A stretch of DNA of 6,427 bases, from contig JBEPTZ010000185.1 in assembly GCA_041691815.1 (NCBI GenBank), forward strand, positions 1-6,427. Direction: 5' to 3'. Every line of letters begins with the position of its first letter. Within the stretch, counting starts at the first letter, position 1. This DNA comes from 70-18 sp041691815 (GTDB taxonomy: Bacteria > Pseudomonadota > Alphaproteobacteria > Acetobacterales > Acetobacteraceae). The notes under the pieces are model-generated. The model was not told the origin of the DNA and ran no database searches. It saw nothing but the letters and a program-made list of their open reading frames with translations. This document shows positions 6,269 to 6,427 of this stretch, piece after piece. Made by a program: the position numbers and the translations under genes.

Positions 6269-6274
6269 CTCCTC
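6269..6274 (-). promoter_or_regulatory. Ribosome binding site of the capsid gene
   Basis: The minus strand reads GAGGAG with TCACC between it and the ATG. This strong site supports the chosen capsid start. A TGA at 6275-6273 overlaps it and could be the stop of an upstream gene lying mostly beyond the readable sequence. Confidence 0.8.
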
Positions 6275-6315
6275 AAGGTTGAACGAACCCGCGGCATCTG
6301 CCCGGGCGTAAGAAA

Positions 6316-6427
<112 letters not shown>

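Noticed and set aside
4950..6311. Long plus-strand open frame of about 453 codons opposite the capsid gene
   Set aside because: The His/Arg-rich product has no recognisable fold. The opposite strand has a well-formed protein with a good ribosome binding site.
6273..6315. Tail end of a gene upstream of the capsid, ending at TGA 6275-6273
   Set aside because: A frame is open into this TGA, but only about 13 codons are readable before the artefact, which is too few to support a gene.

Overview
The window is part of the structural (virion) module of a contractile-tailed bacteriophage or prophage. All convincing genes lie on the minus strand and are read from the right end to the left. The DNA is very GC-rich. 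The protein style (Ala/Gly/Arg-rich, GC-ending codons) and the set of neck proteins suggest an alphaproteobacterial host, perhaps Acetobacteraceae or a relative. That host guess comes from resemblance only and is held at moderate to low confidence. No integrase, transposase, tRNA, rRNA or CRISPR array is present, so the sequence does not show whether this is a free phage or a prophage.

In order of transcription: major capsid protein (6263 to 4941); a short gap with a strong GC-rich hairpin; a 131-aa probable head-tail connector (4872 to 4477); a 222-aa probable head-closure or neck protein (4473 to 3805); a 281-aa neck or tail-terminator candidate (3795 to 2950); a 48-aa small protein (2920 to 2774); the tail sheath (2770 to 1202); the tail tube (1189 to 761); a tail assembly chaperone (761 to 420) with a -1 frameshift extension ending at 256; and the start of a probable tape measure protein (268 to the left edge). 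Genes are separated by a few bases or overlap, and most have clear Shine-Dalgarno sequences, so this looks like one late operon that builds head, neck and contractile tail in order.

The most informative signal is a textbook programmed -1 ribosomal frameshift cassette at the end of the chaperone gene. It has the slippery heptamer GGGAAAC exactly in the X XXY YYZ phase, the zero-frame stop directly after it, and a perfect 10-bp stem starting 5 nt downstream. It would fuse a 55-residue extension that ordinary gene callers miss. This is the G/GT logic known from lambda and many other tailed phages, found here from raw sequence.

The right end (about 6316-6427) is nearly pure G with some G/C palindromic sequence. 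It is very likely a sequencing or assembly artefact at a contig end, not phage DNA. Apart from the frameshift cassette, the region reads as a normal phage morphogenesis cluster. I see no evidence for an entirely new system.
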